From Struthio camelus (lineage: Eukaryota > Chordata > Aves > Struthioniformes > Struthionidae): a DNA stretch of 64,000 nt. The notes beneath the pieces were generated by a model. That model was not told the DNA's origin, searched no databases, and was given only the letters and a program-made list of their open reading frames with translations. Positions 48,101 to 59,375 of this stretch are shown piece by piece. How positions within the stretch are numbered: position 1 is the stretch's first letter; each line of letters starts with the position of its first letter. A program made the translations under genes and the position numbers. The stretch covers positions 77,109,987 to 77,173,986 of the forward strand of contig NC_090942.1 of the NCBI RefSeq assembly GCF_040807025.1. Reading direction: 5' to 3'.

Positions 48101-49075
48101 ATAGTCTTCTGTTATCTTAATATGGGTCTGCAGGTAAGCCTGCATCTTAGGGTTTATTTCTATCCTTAGGTAAAGGAAGCAGTGGATTTAGGTGTGCCAT
48201 TAGCTGGCCACACATTTGTAACACACATAAATACATGGTCACCCTTTCTGATAGGAACTGCACCCTTCCCATCACTTTGTAAAGTGCTCCTATGCTTCAC
48301 GGAAACTGTATAAAAATATCACAAAGGTCATTTTCATTTGCAGGTGATAACACTCCTCAACTGGCTTTCTTACATCTCTGTTATTCCTGCTGCCCTCTGA
48401 GTTGCGATTGTACCAGTAAGGAGGGTTTGTCCCTAACTTTCAGGAAAACATCAGCCACTTAACGACTTCATTCCCTCAAGGAAGCTTGTCTAGCCCAATA
48501 TATTTCAGCCTGATTACTCTCCTCTATTTCCTTGTTTGTAGTGCACAAATGATGACCTCATATATGCAAGGACAAACAGAGTTCTTAGTCACCTGCCTAT
48601 AATTTCTCAGACATTGGCTCAATACCGTTTACTAAATGCAGGCTAGCTAGATCCCTATATCAGAATAAAAGCCTCACCTCTGGTCTATAACCTGAATTCC
48701 CCTTTTAAATGTGTAATACAGAAAATGCTGCTTATGTAGAGGGATGACTACTCCAATTCTCATGGTCTGTTGGAAGTTCAGATGTGCAAGCTGATTGTAT
48801 AGTTTGCAGTTTTGCAGCACGCAAGTGTTGATCCTGGAAGGTTGGCATGTTGCCACACGTTCCTCAGTAATAACAACACTTTGCTTGCCTCCACTCCCTC
48901 ACCTGACACACGCAGCACACACTTCTGAGAGTGCAGCTGCTAGTCTCAAATCACATCAACAAACCAAGCAGCTCGCTAAGTAAGAAAAAAATCTTCATAG
49001 CAGGAAATTCTAGGCCTAAGGAGAAGGGTACGCTCCTTAACTGCTCAAGCAGAGCAGTAACACTACTTTGCCACG
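42196..49075. other. Intergenic, no gene seen
   Basis: AT-rich, without recognised genes or repeats. A 159-residue open frame at 45091-45570 (plus) overlaps opposite-strand and other-frame open reading and has no domain; I regard it as chance. Confidence 0.6.
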
Positions 49076-49078
49076 TTG

Positions 49079-49745
49079 AGGGAGATAATGGAGGGCATAA
49101 AGCTTAGAAATTCGACAGTAGTAGGAGCCTTCAGTTACCCCTGTGTAGCTTCGTCTACTCCAGCTTGCTGGAGATCACCCTGGGATGTAATACGGAGGCC
49201 AAATTTTTACACTATTCATTTCATAGAAGAGCTGGATAGGGAGCTTATAAGAGAAGATGCAGTGCTTGACTGGGACCTGAACAGTTATCTACAGAGCTTT
49301 GAAAGCTTTGAAAAGGGGAACTGTATAAAAATAAGGAAGTGTGTTAAAAGGAATGAAAAGGGGCAGCTAACAGAATTAAGTCCCTACAAGAAGCATGGAG
49401 GTTGCTAAATGATGCTGTCTTGGCAGTGAATTGCCAGTACATACCACCTTTTCAGAAAGGCTTGAAAAAGGGGCAAAAGGTAGCCAGCTTTGTTATGCAG
49501 CCGAGCAAGGAAAGTAATAGAAGGAAGAAGCTGTTCCTCAAAAAGTTGAAGGCATGTCCAAAGGGAGAAAATAGAAGGAATCATAAACTCTGGCATATTA
49601 AATATAAAAATGCAATAAGGAGGGTCAAAAGTGACTTTGAAGAACAGATTGCAAAAATAATCCAAACTAATAATAAATCTATTTTTTAAATACACCAAAA
49701 GCAGGAAACTTGCTGGAGAGTCTCTAGGAGCAGCTAAGGCTCTGG
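49079..49745 (+). mobile_element. LINE relic (CR1 superfamily), endonuclease end to linker
   Basis: Two adjacent plus-strand frames, broken near 49405, follow the order of a CR1-type ORF2 between the endonuclease and reverse transcriptase. A TVVGAFSYP motif (usually VxGDFNYP) comes first, then FIEELDRELIREDAVLDWDL. A basic stretch with LWHIKYKNAIRRVKSDFEEQ follows, then IQTNNKSIF and, after a stop, KYTKSRKLAGES. The last piece corresponds to the usual NNKKCFYKYI-type linker. The catalytic D of the endonuclease motif is replaced and the frame is broken. It ends without an RT and is not close to the CR1 copy at 58 kb. Confidence 0.55.
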
Positions 49746-51084
49746 GTATTAAAGCAGTACTTCTGAAGGCATCTTCCACAAAAAGCAGAGCTTAGTGGAT
49801 TTTCCATTTCAAAACTCATGTCAAACCTAAGCAGACCAACAACTGCTTCGTGCAATGAAACTTTATTTTGGTAAGCAAATTTTTCCTCTTTTTGATAAGT
49901 CAGTCTCTTTTTTGTAAATGCCCCCACCCCCATTATGTCATTTGGTCTTATGAACTTTGGCAAAAGGGTGTGCTGCTACATGAATTTCCTAGTAGAGGGG
50001 ACTAATCTAAGTGTTAGCGTGTAGAAGAGCATGGCAGCAAATCCATAGTCAGCATTTGAAACAGAAGTCAGGAATTATTCACTTCTTCATCTGCCTTCTC
50101 TAACATGAGCTCACTGTTGTAGTTGGGACCACAGGCAAGAGAGAGAAATCTCACATGGTTGTGAGGAAGGGTTGGAGGCCACAGATGCCTATGACGCATT
50201 TAAAAGTACTGATTTTGCAATAGCTGGTACATGTGGTCTCCTATATAGATTCTTGGTTTTTGTCCTACTTGGTAGATTACTCAGGGAACTGCTCACAGGT
50301 AGCTGAGGCCACTGTGCAGCAGTTATTCACACTGGGAAGTTATTCACACTTGTAAAGGGAAAGCTATTTTTGTTACTCTGGTCAGAGTATAGCCCCAGAG
50401 ACACAGACAGTGAGGAGTGCAAAGATTTGACATGTTCATTCCCTGACTACTTTAGCAATGGTCAGGGTCCTCCATGCACTTTGCATTTTGAGGGGCATAA
50501 CAATCCAATACAATTCTCAGCTTCCCTGTCCCGCCCCTGTCCCATATGAATAGGTCTCGTATGAAATCCTTATTTAGGTTATTTCAAAGGTGTAATTAGG
50601 CATCTGAAATGAACCTTTGAAATGTTTTACAGCTATATCTGCGACTGTGTCATCTGTCCCCCACAGGCTTTTAAATACTTGCTTCTTCACTGAAGTATAA
50701 GGTTAATCTTATGTTACTTTTCTCCCTCTTCCAAAGTGTTGGTGAAATACATACATGCCAAGTAATTAGCCTTCAAACCTGCTGCCATAAAATAATGCGT
50801 ATTTTACAAAATGAGATTTTTCTAAAAATACCTTGAAAGGTGCTGATCGTTTTTGTGGCAAGAATAAACAGGCAAAAGACCCCTCAGGTGGTGGTTTATT
50901 TATTTTGAAGAACCTGTGGAAAACTGACATACTTCCTTATTAATCTCTGGGAAGGAGCAATTTCATGAGGTACTACAGGAGAAAATACATTGCCACTTAT
51001 GCAAGGGAGCTTCCATTGAAAATATTTGAGTACTAAAATTCCCTCTCTTCCTAGTTCAACAACATATTCAGCAATTCTCAAGCT
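49746..51084. other. Intergenic, no gene seen
   Basis: AT-rich, unique-looking sequence between two LINE relics. Small open frames have no recognised features. Confidence 0.6.
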
Positions 51085-51425
51085 GGAAAAGGCCATTTGT
51101 ATCAACTTATCTGAAACTATCTACAACACAGGCAACTGAACTTCATCCACCTTCCTCCGATAAAGCATTTTTTGATTAAAGCCTATTTTCAGAAGAGCAT
51201 CTAGCCTTAATTTTAAAACTTCCTGAGGAGAAAGCTTCCGTTTCCCTTGTTAGCCTGTTCCAATGCATAATCATGCTCATAGACATATTGTATTTTTTCT
51301 GGCTTTAAGTGCCAGCTGTTGGTCTGGTTTATGCCTTTCTCTATCAAATTGAAGGATGAGCTTATCCTTCTGTTACTTACAGTTGTGTCTATCAAGATAC
51401 GATTATAGAAGTAGGAAGATGCTCT
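51085..51425 (-). mobile_element. Ancient CR1/L3-like LINE, 3' end, minus orientation
   Basis: The plus strand carries, in the right order for a reverse-complemented CR1-like 3' end, TCTACAACACAGGC, AGAAGAGCATCTAGCCTT, TTAAAACTTCCTGAGGAG, GTTCCAATGCATAATCATGC, TGGCTTTAAGTGCCAGC and TATGCCTTTCTCTATCAAAT. These are the blocks of an old amniote CR1 family known from turtles and crocodilians. Divergence is large, so this is an old copy. A 176-residue minus-strand frame at 51213-51743 overlaps it and is not a gene. Confidence 0.6.
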
Positions 51426-53094
51426 TGCTCGGCTGGAGCTATTGAAGTGGCTGAGGCAGCTATCCCACCTTGCTGGGTCAGGAGGGCTCGGGACAGCTTT
51501 GCCCAGCAACACAGAGGAGCATGACAAGGGTAAATGTGTTCGTACCCATGTCCCTACCCCACAGGGCCTCCTGAGTGACCTGCCACCACTGCTGCCCTCA
51601 CCCTGCCCTAGCGCCTCTCCTGTCACAACGTGTCTTTGCTCCACACAGCCCCATTCGCACGGCTTAGCTGGGTGAGCAGTCCTCATGCCAAAGGTAGAAA
51701 GCACGGGGTGGGACACAGAAGATAGCCTGACAGGACTAGACACAAAACTGTTTGAAAGCTGCTACCCTCTCTCAGATGTACTGGAGCAACACCATAGCGC
51801 AGGGAGTCAATGAACAGGAACATTAAAGGGTTGCTCTTAGGTCAGCATGGGCAGAGCATACTGTTTCAGGGTCTGCGGCGATGAAAAACTAGTACCTATA
51901 GAGAAATGGCAGCTGCTGGATTCCTACTTTGAAATGAGTTGTTGTAAGGCCAATTAACAGAAAAATTCCTGGCTCTAAGATGCCCTCATTATCTTACAAA
52001 ATGATGGATATTTTTGCTAAAATGTTTGTTAATAAGCTTTTCATCTTTTTGACATTTAACTTCATAGTTAACAGCATCCATAATACGTATCCCAGAGTCA
52101 TTACGTCTCTTTTAACATCACTGCAACTGCATAGCAATAAGGGCAGTTTTCTTGACAAATTCTCCGCTAAGAAAAAGGAAGATAAAGCTCACTCTTTCTG
52201 CCTGCCAACAGGTCCAATAATTCAGCACAAAACCAGGTTTCATTCAGTAAAATGATCTTTGCAGGTATTATGATAAAATGAAACATCACTATTAAGTTTT
52301 CCTCTCGGGAACTAAACAGTAACACAACTAACAAGAAACGAAGTCAATTTTTTTGGCTTTTGAACAGCACAGCATTTATTTACTTCACTTGGATTTTTAT
52401 GTAGAAACACATCATGAAACACAGTGTCATCATTGGATTTGCATTCTCTAGATGATCTGCCACTTAAGAGTCAAATATTTCAACTTTTTCTAGTATATCA
52501 AAGGTAAAGGCAGTTTCCTTTCAGCACTAAACAGAGGGAAAGCAACAGACACTATATCTACAGCCTCAATTAAGCAGACAACGATGGAAGAAGAAAGGAC
52601 GTTAGATGATGAAGTGTGTTCTGGCAGCAATCTTAGTCCTTACTAGTCCTTACCAGTCAAAGAACTCAACATCCAATAGACCTTTTACCATACTGGCAGA
52701 TTAAAAGCAACCTGTGCATGATTCGTGTCCTCTTTCTGAAAGCATAGCATATTTTGACCCACACAGTGCTTCAGAAGAGATGCTCTCCAAAATTCAAGAG
52801 ATATCCCAAAGTATAAACAAGAGCAGGATACAAACACTACAAGTTAATGTGATGGCCTGGTCCTTGTCAGCAAATGCAGACCTTAATAGGAGCCTGGAAG
52901 AGTATAAGATGCAAAAACAACACAAAAGGAATGGTGTCTAAAAATCTATTTGACAGTGGCATGTTGCAACACAGTTGTTTTTTCAGAACAGGCATATATC
53001 CATTACCAAAGTTAGTGATTTTTCCAGATTCTTAATTTGGTTCCATTTCTCCATATATTATTCAGAAGCCAAAATAAATATTTGCCAAAGAAAA
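51426..53094. other. Intergenic, no gene seen
   Basis: Contains a locally GC-richer patch (51440-51680) and AT-rich sequence beyond it. The 75-residue plus frame at 52714-52941 is not recognised. No repeat identified. Confidence 0.55.
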
Positions 53095-53525
53095 ATTCAC
53101 AGAACTGGCAAGCTAGGACTAGTCTCAGCAGATCATCCTGTCCAACTTTCTGCAGAGAGACAGGCTAAAAGTATCTGGACACCATCCCTGACACTTTTAT
53201 CTTCCTTACTTTAAGAAATTGATACACCTGGGCAGTATGCCCTAACACTTTACCACCCTTGCAGACAGAAAGAGTTACCTAATGTCCTATGTTAATCTTT
53301 TAAACTACAAGTGAAATTGATTCTTTCTTGCCCTTCCTTAAATGGACATGCAAAGTAATTTATAGTTGTTGTCCAAGCTACAGTGCCTTTTCTGTCATCT
53401 CTTTTCAACCCAGTGGCTTCAACTTCTTTTTACAGGTCCCATTTTCTAAACCTCTTATCATGCTTGTTGCATTTCTGTGGACTCTCTACTGCGTCTGCTT
53501 ATTGCCAACCGAGACAAGGGAAAAC
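53095..53525 (-). mobile_element. Ancient CR1 LINE, 3' end, minus orientation (first copy)
   Basis: The plus strand shows AGAACTGGCAAGCTAGGAC, CAGATCATCCTGTCCAACTT and GGACACCATCCCTGACA, then a degenerate stretch, then AACCTCTTATCATGCTTGTT and TTCTGTGGACTCTCTACTGC. This is the order of the reverse-complemented 3' end of an old amniote CR1 (the TGTTGC..TCTGGACT block). It is internally shortened and diverged. Confidence 0.6.
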
Positions 53526-53663
53526 AGCTGGGATTTCATCACTACAGAATTGCCACTGCTGTCTACATAAAGATAGTTTTGTCAATTTTTGTCAGAATAA
53601 GGCTCATCTCTTCCTCAGCAGTATCAGATTATTGACATATACCTAGTTTGATCTCTGCAGCAC
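53526..53663. other. Spacer between two ancient CR1 copies
   Basis: Short stretch without a recognised match. It may be further diverged CR1 sequence. Confidence 0.4.
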
Positions 53664-54645
53664 AGATCATAGAATAATGGAGTTGCGAGGGACTTAGAGA
53701 GGCTGTCTACTTCATAGTCAATTCTACCTAAAAATCTTAAAAGATGTTTGCCTCACTTGCTCTTTAAAAACCTCCAACAGTGAAGACTGCCTGATCATTT
53801 TAGACAATCTGTTCCAGTATTTCACTATCTTTACACTTAGATGTTAGGAGACAGAAATGCTGTCCTAAATCATACTGTAGGGCTCAATCAGAAAAACCTT
53901 CTGCTATGTTGCTGCCTAGCCAATAATTTCCAATTTTGTGCTTGTCTCTTCAATTTCTAAAAAGTGTAGCATTTTGTATTTGTCTTTGCTGAATTTCAGC
54001 TCCATAATTTCCAATCCTCTCTAATTTCTCAAGCATGTGTTGAATTCTGATGCTGGAATCCACAGTACTTGCAACCCTGACCTATGCCAGTCCCATTCAC
54101 TAATATTATAACCATAGTCGCTTGTTGATCCTCCAAGCTGTTAACAGAAATATAGAACAGAACCAGGTCTAAAACAGAGCCCTGCTAAACTTCAATTTAA
54201 ATTTGACAGTAAATAGCTGATAACTACTGTTTTAGAACAACTTTTAAACCATTGCACACCCTTCTTCTGGTGATCACATCTAGACTACATTTGATTAGTT
54301 TTCTTGTGGGAATGTGAAGTGTCATGCAGAAGTGTCAGAAATGTCACATAAGTTATTTCCATTTTATCCACTAGGCCACTCACCCTGCCAAAGGTGGAAA
54401 TTAAATAGGCTTGACATGACCTATTCTCAATAATCTTTGTTGGTCTTTTCTTTTATTGGCTTATAATCATGTGGGTACTTATATGCTGATTTTTTTTAAA
54501 CCATATATTCCAGAACCTTCTCAGGAATTAAAGTTACACTGACAAGTTCATAATTTTCTAGAGCACTGTTTTCCCCAGTCTAAAACCACAGACACAATGC
54601 TTGTCCGCTCAGTTTCTGAAATCCTCATATCAGAATACAGGTCTC
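53664..54645 (-). mobile_element. Ancient CR1 LINE, RT and 3' end, minus orientation (second copy)
   Basis: The 3' end restarts here (ATCATAGAATAATGGAGTTG, GACTTAGAGAGG, CTTTAAAAACCTCCAACAGT). It then runs through the RT C-terminal region read backwards: GCATTTTGTATTTGTCTTTG with CTGAATTTCAGCTCC, GTTGAATTCTGATGCTGGAA, ACTTGCAACC, TAGAACAGAACCAGGTC, AGAGCCCTGCTAAACTTC, AACCATTGCACACCC, and ACTGACAAGTTCATAATTTT followed by TTTCCCCAGT. The order agrees with an old amniote CR1 over nearly 1 kb. Stops and indels abound. Confidence 0.7.
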
Positions 54646-56984
54646 ATTTTACATCTGAAACGGCTACTGTTTGTCCAGAACTTCAATTTCCACCATCAAA
54701 TCAGTAACCTTGTGAGAGGCTCAAACTTGACAAGAGTGACGTTTCCAGAGATGTTCGTTGTTAAGCTCCGCTGAGCATTTGCCACATGTGATTCTCAGAG
54801 CTTTATGACTGACCCTGATTTATGCTCAGCAGGATCTACACCAGGTGACTAGATCCTGCCCCAAATCAGAGGGCAATGCCAGAACATTTCTGAACAAAGT
54901 CTCCAAAATATTTGTCAGTGCACAAATTATATGTTTTTCTTTCCTAGCTCCAGACTTGGAATTGCTGAGTTGTTTAATTGAGACTTTCAACAAAAAATGC
55001 AAATACGGGGGGAGAAAAAGGCAATGGAATTCTACATCCTGAACAACGGGAGCTTGCAAAGTTATGAATATTGCAACAGTTCTTCCTGGTTATCTGATGT
55101 GGAATAAGGACTTTGTACCCTCACTGTATCTTACATATGAGTGCACAGAAGCATTGAGCTATGCTCATATCACTTTCCAGGAAGCAGAAAATGTTATTCC
55201 CCCTCCAGCAGTCGGGAAAACATAAAGAGGCCTTGTACAAGGCTGTAGTGAATCAGCAGAAAGCTCAGGTTAGAATCAAGCCAATCTCATGCTTTGATAA
55301 CTAAGACTATCCTCTCCTTTTTTCCCTTTCCCACCTGCTTGTGGTTTATTATCCTTAACTCCAAGCCAGAGGAGGCTCCACTGAGGTCTATAGTTGAAAT
55401 AGTGGTGAAGGTCAAAGAAAAGAAAAAGAGAGAACTTTCTCACTGGAGAACCATGTTGCTTTATACTCTGTTGATTTATAACGCTTGACAGAAATGTTAG
55501 GGGGTATGCTGTGAATAATGAGCACTTACTGACGTTAACTGTCCTACAGGACATGTTTTCTTCCAAAAATATCTTTTTTGAATATGGATATCCCCTACAG
55601 AACTACCTATGATGTGAAGGTGCCCAGCTTTTTTTTTTTTTTTTAATGTAAAACAAGAGGGAAGAAAAATCAGAATTGTAGCAAGCCTGAGCTGATGGTG
55701 ATTCTGCCTTATTCAGATTCTCAGAGCGTGTCCCTCGTGCTGGAGCCTGAATAGAGATTCAGATCTCCCTCAGACAAGTTCCCATTGCTCGACGCAGGCA
55801 TTAGGCCCTTGAACTGGCTGATATTCTCACTTCAAAGGACTACAGGTGGACACTCCAGAAGAAAGCATGGAAAAAGCCCCTGCGGGGACTGAAGGAGAAT
55901 ATATTTATACACATGCTCTGAAAGATGTCAGAACAGCAAAAGAAGTACCTACATTTCTCTGTCTACAAACCAGTCATAGGCTGATCAGTAAACACATATA
56001 TTTTCTTACTTCACTCAAAAGAGAAAGAGGAATTGCTAAGGCAAGGATCAATGAAGATGCATTTCACATTTTGGAATCTACGACTGCAAAGATTGTTGTG
56101 TAGATAAATATGCTCTGGAAAAATACACTGAAAGTACCATTCTCCCCATATAACTACTGAAAAGGCATTCTGTCCATATAGAAAAGAGAATAAAATAAGG
56201 TACTTATAGGGGTGCATCTGAAATGAGTTGCAGTTGCCACTCTTTCATTCACAGACTTGCATGCTCTATAACAAGCAGGTGCTTAAAAAGTCAGGTGTAT
56301 GGAATAAACCTTATCTAAAAAAGCTTCAGCTGACAGCTGAGAAATTCAGTGGAGGGCTACTGTAGCAGCATCAGGCAAGAAACCAACTCACAAAGGCTCT
56401 CTGCAAGGCTGGGGAATATAAAAGCAACAGCAAATTATCTGTGAAGTGGCAAGGCTTTTCTTCTCTTCTCCTCCCCCCACTTCCTTCCCCCATATAATTG
56501 TGTGTTGTAATATTCTTTCTGGCTAAAGGTTGTGGTGTGTTTATAATCATAAAACCAGGAAAAACCTGCTCTTCAAACTGGATACTAGCTTCTACCAGTT
56601 AATCTAGCTACAGGCTTGAAAAATTAACATGTGATAGTCCAAAAAGTCTGGAAAGCTCAGATCCCCTTTCCTAAAATCAAAATTGGAGAACTGATCTCCT
56701 ACATCTTCAAAAACTCATTTCTTTTTCCCCTTCTTTTCCCCAGGGTTAATTTATTCAGGCATTTTGGCACAGGTTTCCCGAAGTCCAGAATGCTATATGG
56801 TGAGCGTTTGACAAGGTATGGCAATCACGTTCATATTTCTTCTGATGACATATTGCAATCTGTAAATTCTCTAGGGTAGAAATGAAGCCCATTTTAACTG
56901 GTTCTTGGTAAGTACTGTAATAAGCAAAAACTAGAAATAACAGACCCAAAGATGCAGGGCCAGGATGATATAGGTTGAGATGAA
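54646..56984. other. Intergenic, no gene seen
   Basis: AT-rich, with a T run at about 55629-55644 and no recognised gene or repeat. The 85-residue plus frame at 55846-56103 has no domain. Confidence 0.6.
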
Positions 56985-57305
56985 GTCAGAGACAGAGGAA
57001 AAGCACTAGCCTAAATGTTGGTTTGATTTCTGGGAGATGTTGGCTTAGTTTCTCATACTATTTAGTTTCTCATACTCTCACACACCTGCTGTGTGACCTA
57101 ACAAGGGTGACTTAGGAATAGCTCTGCAAATGGATACGTGCATTAAATGCTATTGTGGATCTACAGCTTAGTCTTTCTGTGCCTCGGTTACTCATCTGTA
57201 CATTGAGGACAACAGTACTTCCCCATTTTACCGTGGTATTAGGAAGATAAATACATTAAATACATTATTTAGATGCTGCAGTGAAAAGGGCCATGTAAGT
57301 AACAA
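56985..57305 (+). mobile_element. MIR-type CORE-SINE relic
   Basis: Contains CTGCTGTGTGACCTAAC, TCTTTCTGTGCCTCGGTTAC, TCATCTGTACATTGAGGAC, AACAGTACTTCCCC, GATAAATACATTAAATACAT and AAGGGCCATGTAAGTAAC. This is the order of the MIR core (TGTGACC, CTGTGCCTCAGTTT, CATCTGTAAAATG) followed by the 3' tail typical of sauropsid MIR copies (ATAAATACATTAAAG, GGGCCATATAAGTA). An insertion separates the first two blocks. Such SINEs are rare and old in bird genomes. Confidence 0.65.
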
Positions 57306-57965
57306 AGACGGAAAGAAATGACCCTCAATTTCTAATGCCTTCCAGCGGTCCTGACTGGAGGTGTGGAGCAGATGCAGGAGCTGGAGTTAAGAAAGAAAGA
57401 GGAGTGAAGAGTGCAGGCCCATCCCCATAGGGCAATAAGAGGTACTTAGTTCAAAAGATGACAGCAAAGTATCCATCTCATTTGGCAAGTGGAGGATGAC
57501 TGGGTCCATTCTGTGGACAAGATAAGATCCTCCAAAAAACCTTTGGTAGGAAAAAAAAATGCTTTTCTCCATGTGAAGGTCATGCGCAGATGTGCTTTGA
57601 TGGCTTTGCCTGGGAAGGTTTGGAGTGGAGGGGTGTTTCTGGACTTTATTTAATAATTCCATCTGAGGTATGCACCCTGTGATCACAGTTGTAATCACCT
57701 AGTACACTTCTGGCATTATACCCTAAGAGGTGAGGAGGAGTCAGAAGAAGGTAGGTTTTGTCCCCACTGAACAAATCACTTCACTTTTCTCTGCTTTTCT
57801 TTCCCTGTTCCCACAAGTGTCCTGGAAGGCCACAGTCCCCAGGGAAGGAGATGCGACAGCCTGACATCACTGGGTGCCTCATTTCTATTTCCCTGGAGAA
57901 CTGAAAGCAGCTGCTACTGTCTAAATGACTAGAAAAGGGGTTTTCAAAAATATTAAGGTCCTTAG
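57306..57965. other. Intergenic, no gene seen
   Basis: Between the MIR-like relic and the young CR1. The 103-residue minus frame at 57387-57698 has no recognised features. Confidence 0.55.
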
Positions 57966-59375
57966 GTGCCCGAGGACTGGAATAAAACAAATGTCACTCC
58001 ACTCTTCAAAAAGGGCAAGAAGGAAGAGCCAGGAAACTACAGGCCTGTCAGCCTCACCTCCATCCCTGGAAAGGTGATGGAACAAGCTCATCCTGGAGGT
58101 CATCACTAAGCATATGGAGGACAAGAAGGTGATCAGGAGTAGACAGCACGGATTCACCAAAGGGGAAATCATGCTTGACCAATCTGATAGCTTTCTATGA
58201 CGGAGTGACTGGCTGGGTAGATGAGGGGAGAGCAGTGGATGTTGTCTACCTGGACTTCAGCAAGGCTTCTGACACTGCCTCCCATCACATCCTCACAGGC
58301 AAGCTCAGGAAGTGTGGGCTGGATGAGTGGACGGTGAGGTGGATTGAGAACCGGCTGGATGGCAGAGCTCAGAGGGTTGTGGTCAGTGGCACAGTCTACT
58401 TGGAAGCCTGTAGCTAGCGGTGTCCCCCAGGGGTCAGTTCTGCATCCAGTCTTGTTCAATGTATTCATCGATGACCTGGATAAAGGGACAGAGTGCACTC
58501 TCAGCAAGTTTGCTGATGATACAAAACTGGGAGAAGTGGCTGATGCACCAGAAGGCTGTGCTGCCATTCAGAAGAACCTCAACAGGCTGGAGAGTTGGGC
58601 AGAGAGGAACCTCATGAAGTTCAACAAAGGCAAGTGCAGCGTCCTCATGGGGAGGAATAACCCCGTGCACCAGTACGGGCTGGGGGGCTGACCTGCTGGA
58701 AAGCAGCTCTGCAGAAAAGGACCTGGGGGTCCTGGTGGACAGCAAGTTAAGCATGAGCCAGCAATGTGCCCTTGTAGCCAAGAAGGCCAATGGTCTCCTG
58801 GGGTGCATTAGGAGGAGCACAGCCAGCAGGTGGAGGGAGGTGATCCTCCCCCTCTCCTCAGCCCTGGGGAGGCTGTGTCCAGTCCTGGGCTCCCCACGAC
58901 AAGAGGGACGTGGCACTACTGGAGAGAGACCAGCGGAGGGCTACAAAGATGATGAGGGGACTGGAGCATCTCACCTGTGAAGAAAGGCTGAGAGAGCTGG
59001 GCCTGTTTAGCCTGCAGAAGAGAAGACTGAGAGGCGATCTCATCAATGTGTACAAGTACCTGAAGGGAGGGTGTCAAGGGGATGGGGCCAGACTCTTCTC
59101 ACTAGTGCCCAGCGACAGGACAAGAGGCAATGGACACAAACTGAAACACAGGAAGTTCCGTCTGAACAGGAGGAAAAGCCTCTTTCCTGTGCAGGTGACT
59201 GAGCACTGGACCAGGTTGCCCAGAGAGGCTGTGGAGTCTCCTTCCCTGGAGATATTCAAAACCTGCCTGGACGTGATCCTGTGCAGTGTGCTCTAGAGGA
59301 CCTTATTGGAGCAGCAGGGTTGGACTAGATGATCTTCAGAGGTCCCTTCCAACCTCAACCGTTCTGTGATTCTGC
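57966..59375 (+). mobile_element. CR1 LINE, 5'-truncated, broken reverse transcriptase plus 3' UTR
   Basis: Begins in the RT (a [20 protein letters not shown] stretch, then [16 protein letters not shown]) and continues through [52 protein letters not shown] and [12 protein letters not shown], so the catalytic DD box is visible. The RT is carried in different frames, with shifts near 58170 and 58410 and several stops. The C-terminal [14 protein letters not shown] / [10 protein letters not shown] block follows, then a long 3' UTR (GGCTACAAAGATGATGAGGG, GAGAGAGCTGGGCCTGTTTA, TGGACTAGATGATCTTCAGA). The end is GTTCTGTGATTCTG, the CR1 octamer tail. It is much less diverged than the other CR1 copies here. 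It cannot encode a working element. Confidence 0.92.

Noticed and set aside
51213-51743. 176-residue minus-strand open frame
   Set aside because: It has no recognisable domain, and its 3' half lies in an ancient CR1-like repeat. Length is near what chance gives in a window this size.
58175-58691. Reverse-transcriptase frames as a possible domesticated gene
   Set aside because: The RT is split by frameshifts and stops, 5'-truncated, and followed by a normal CR1 3' UTR and octamer tail. It is an ordinary dead CR1.
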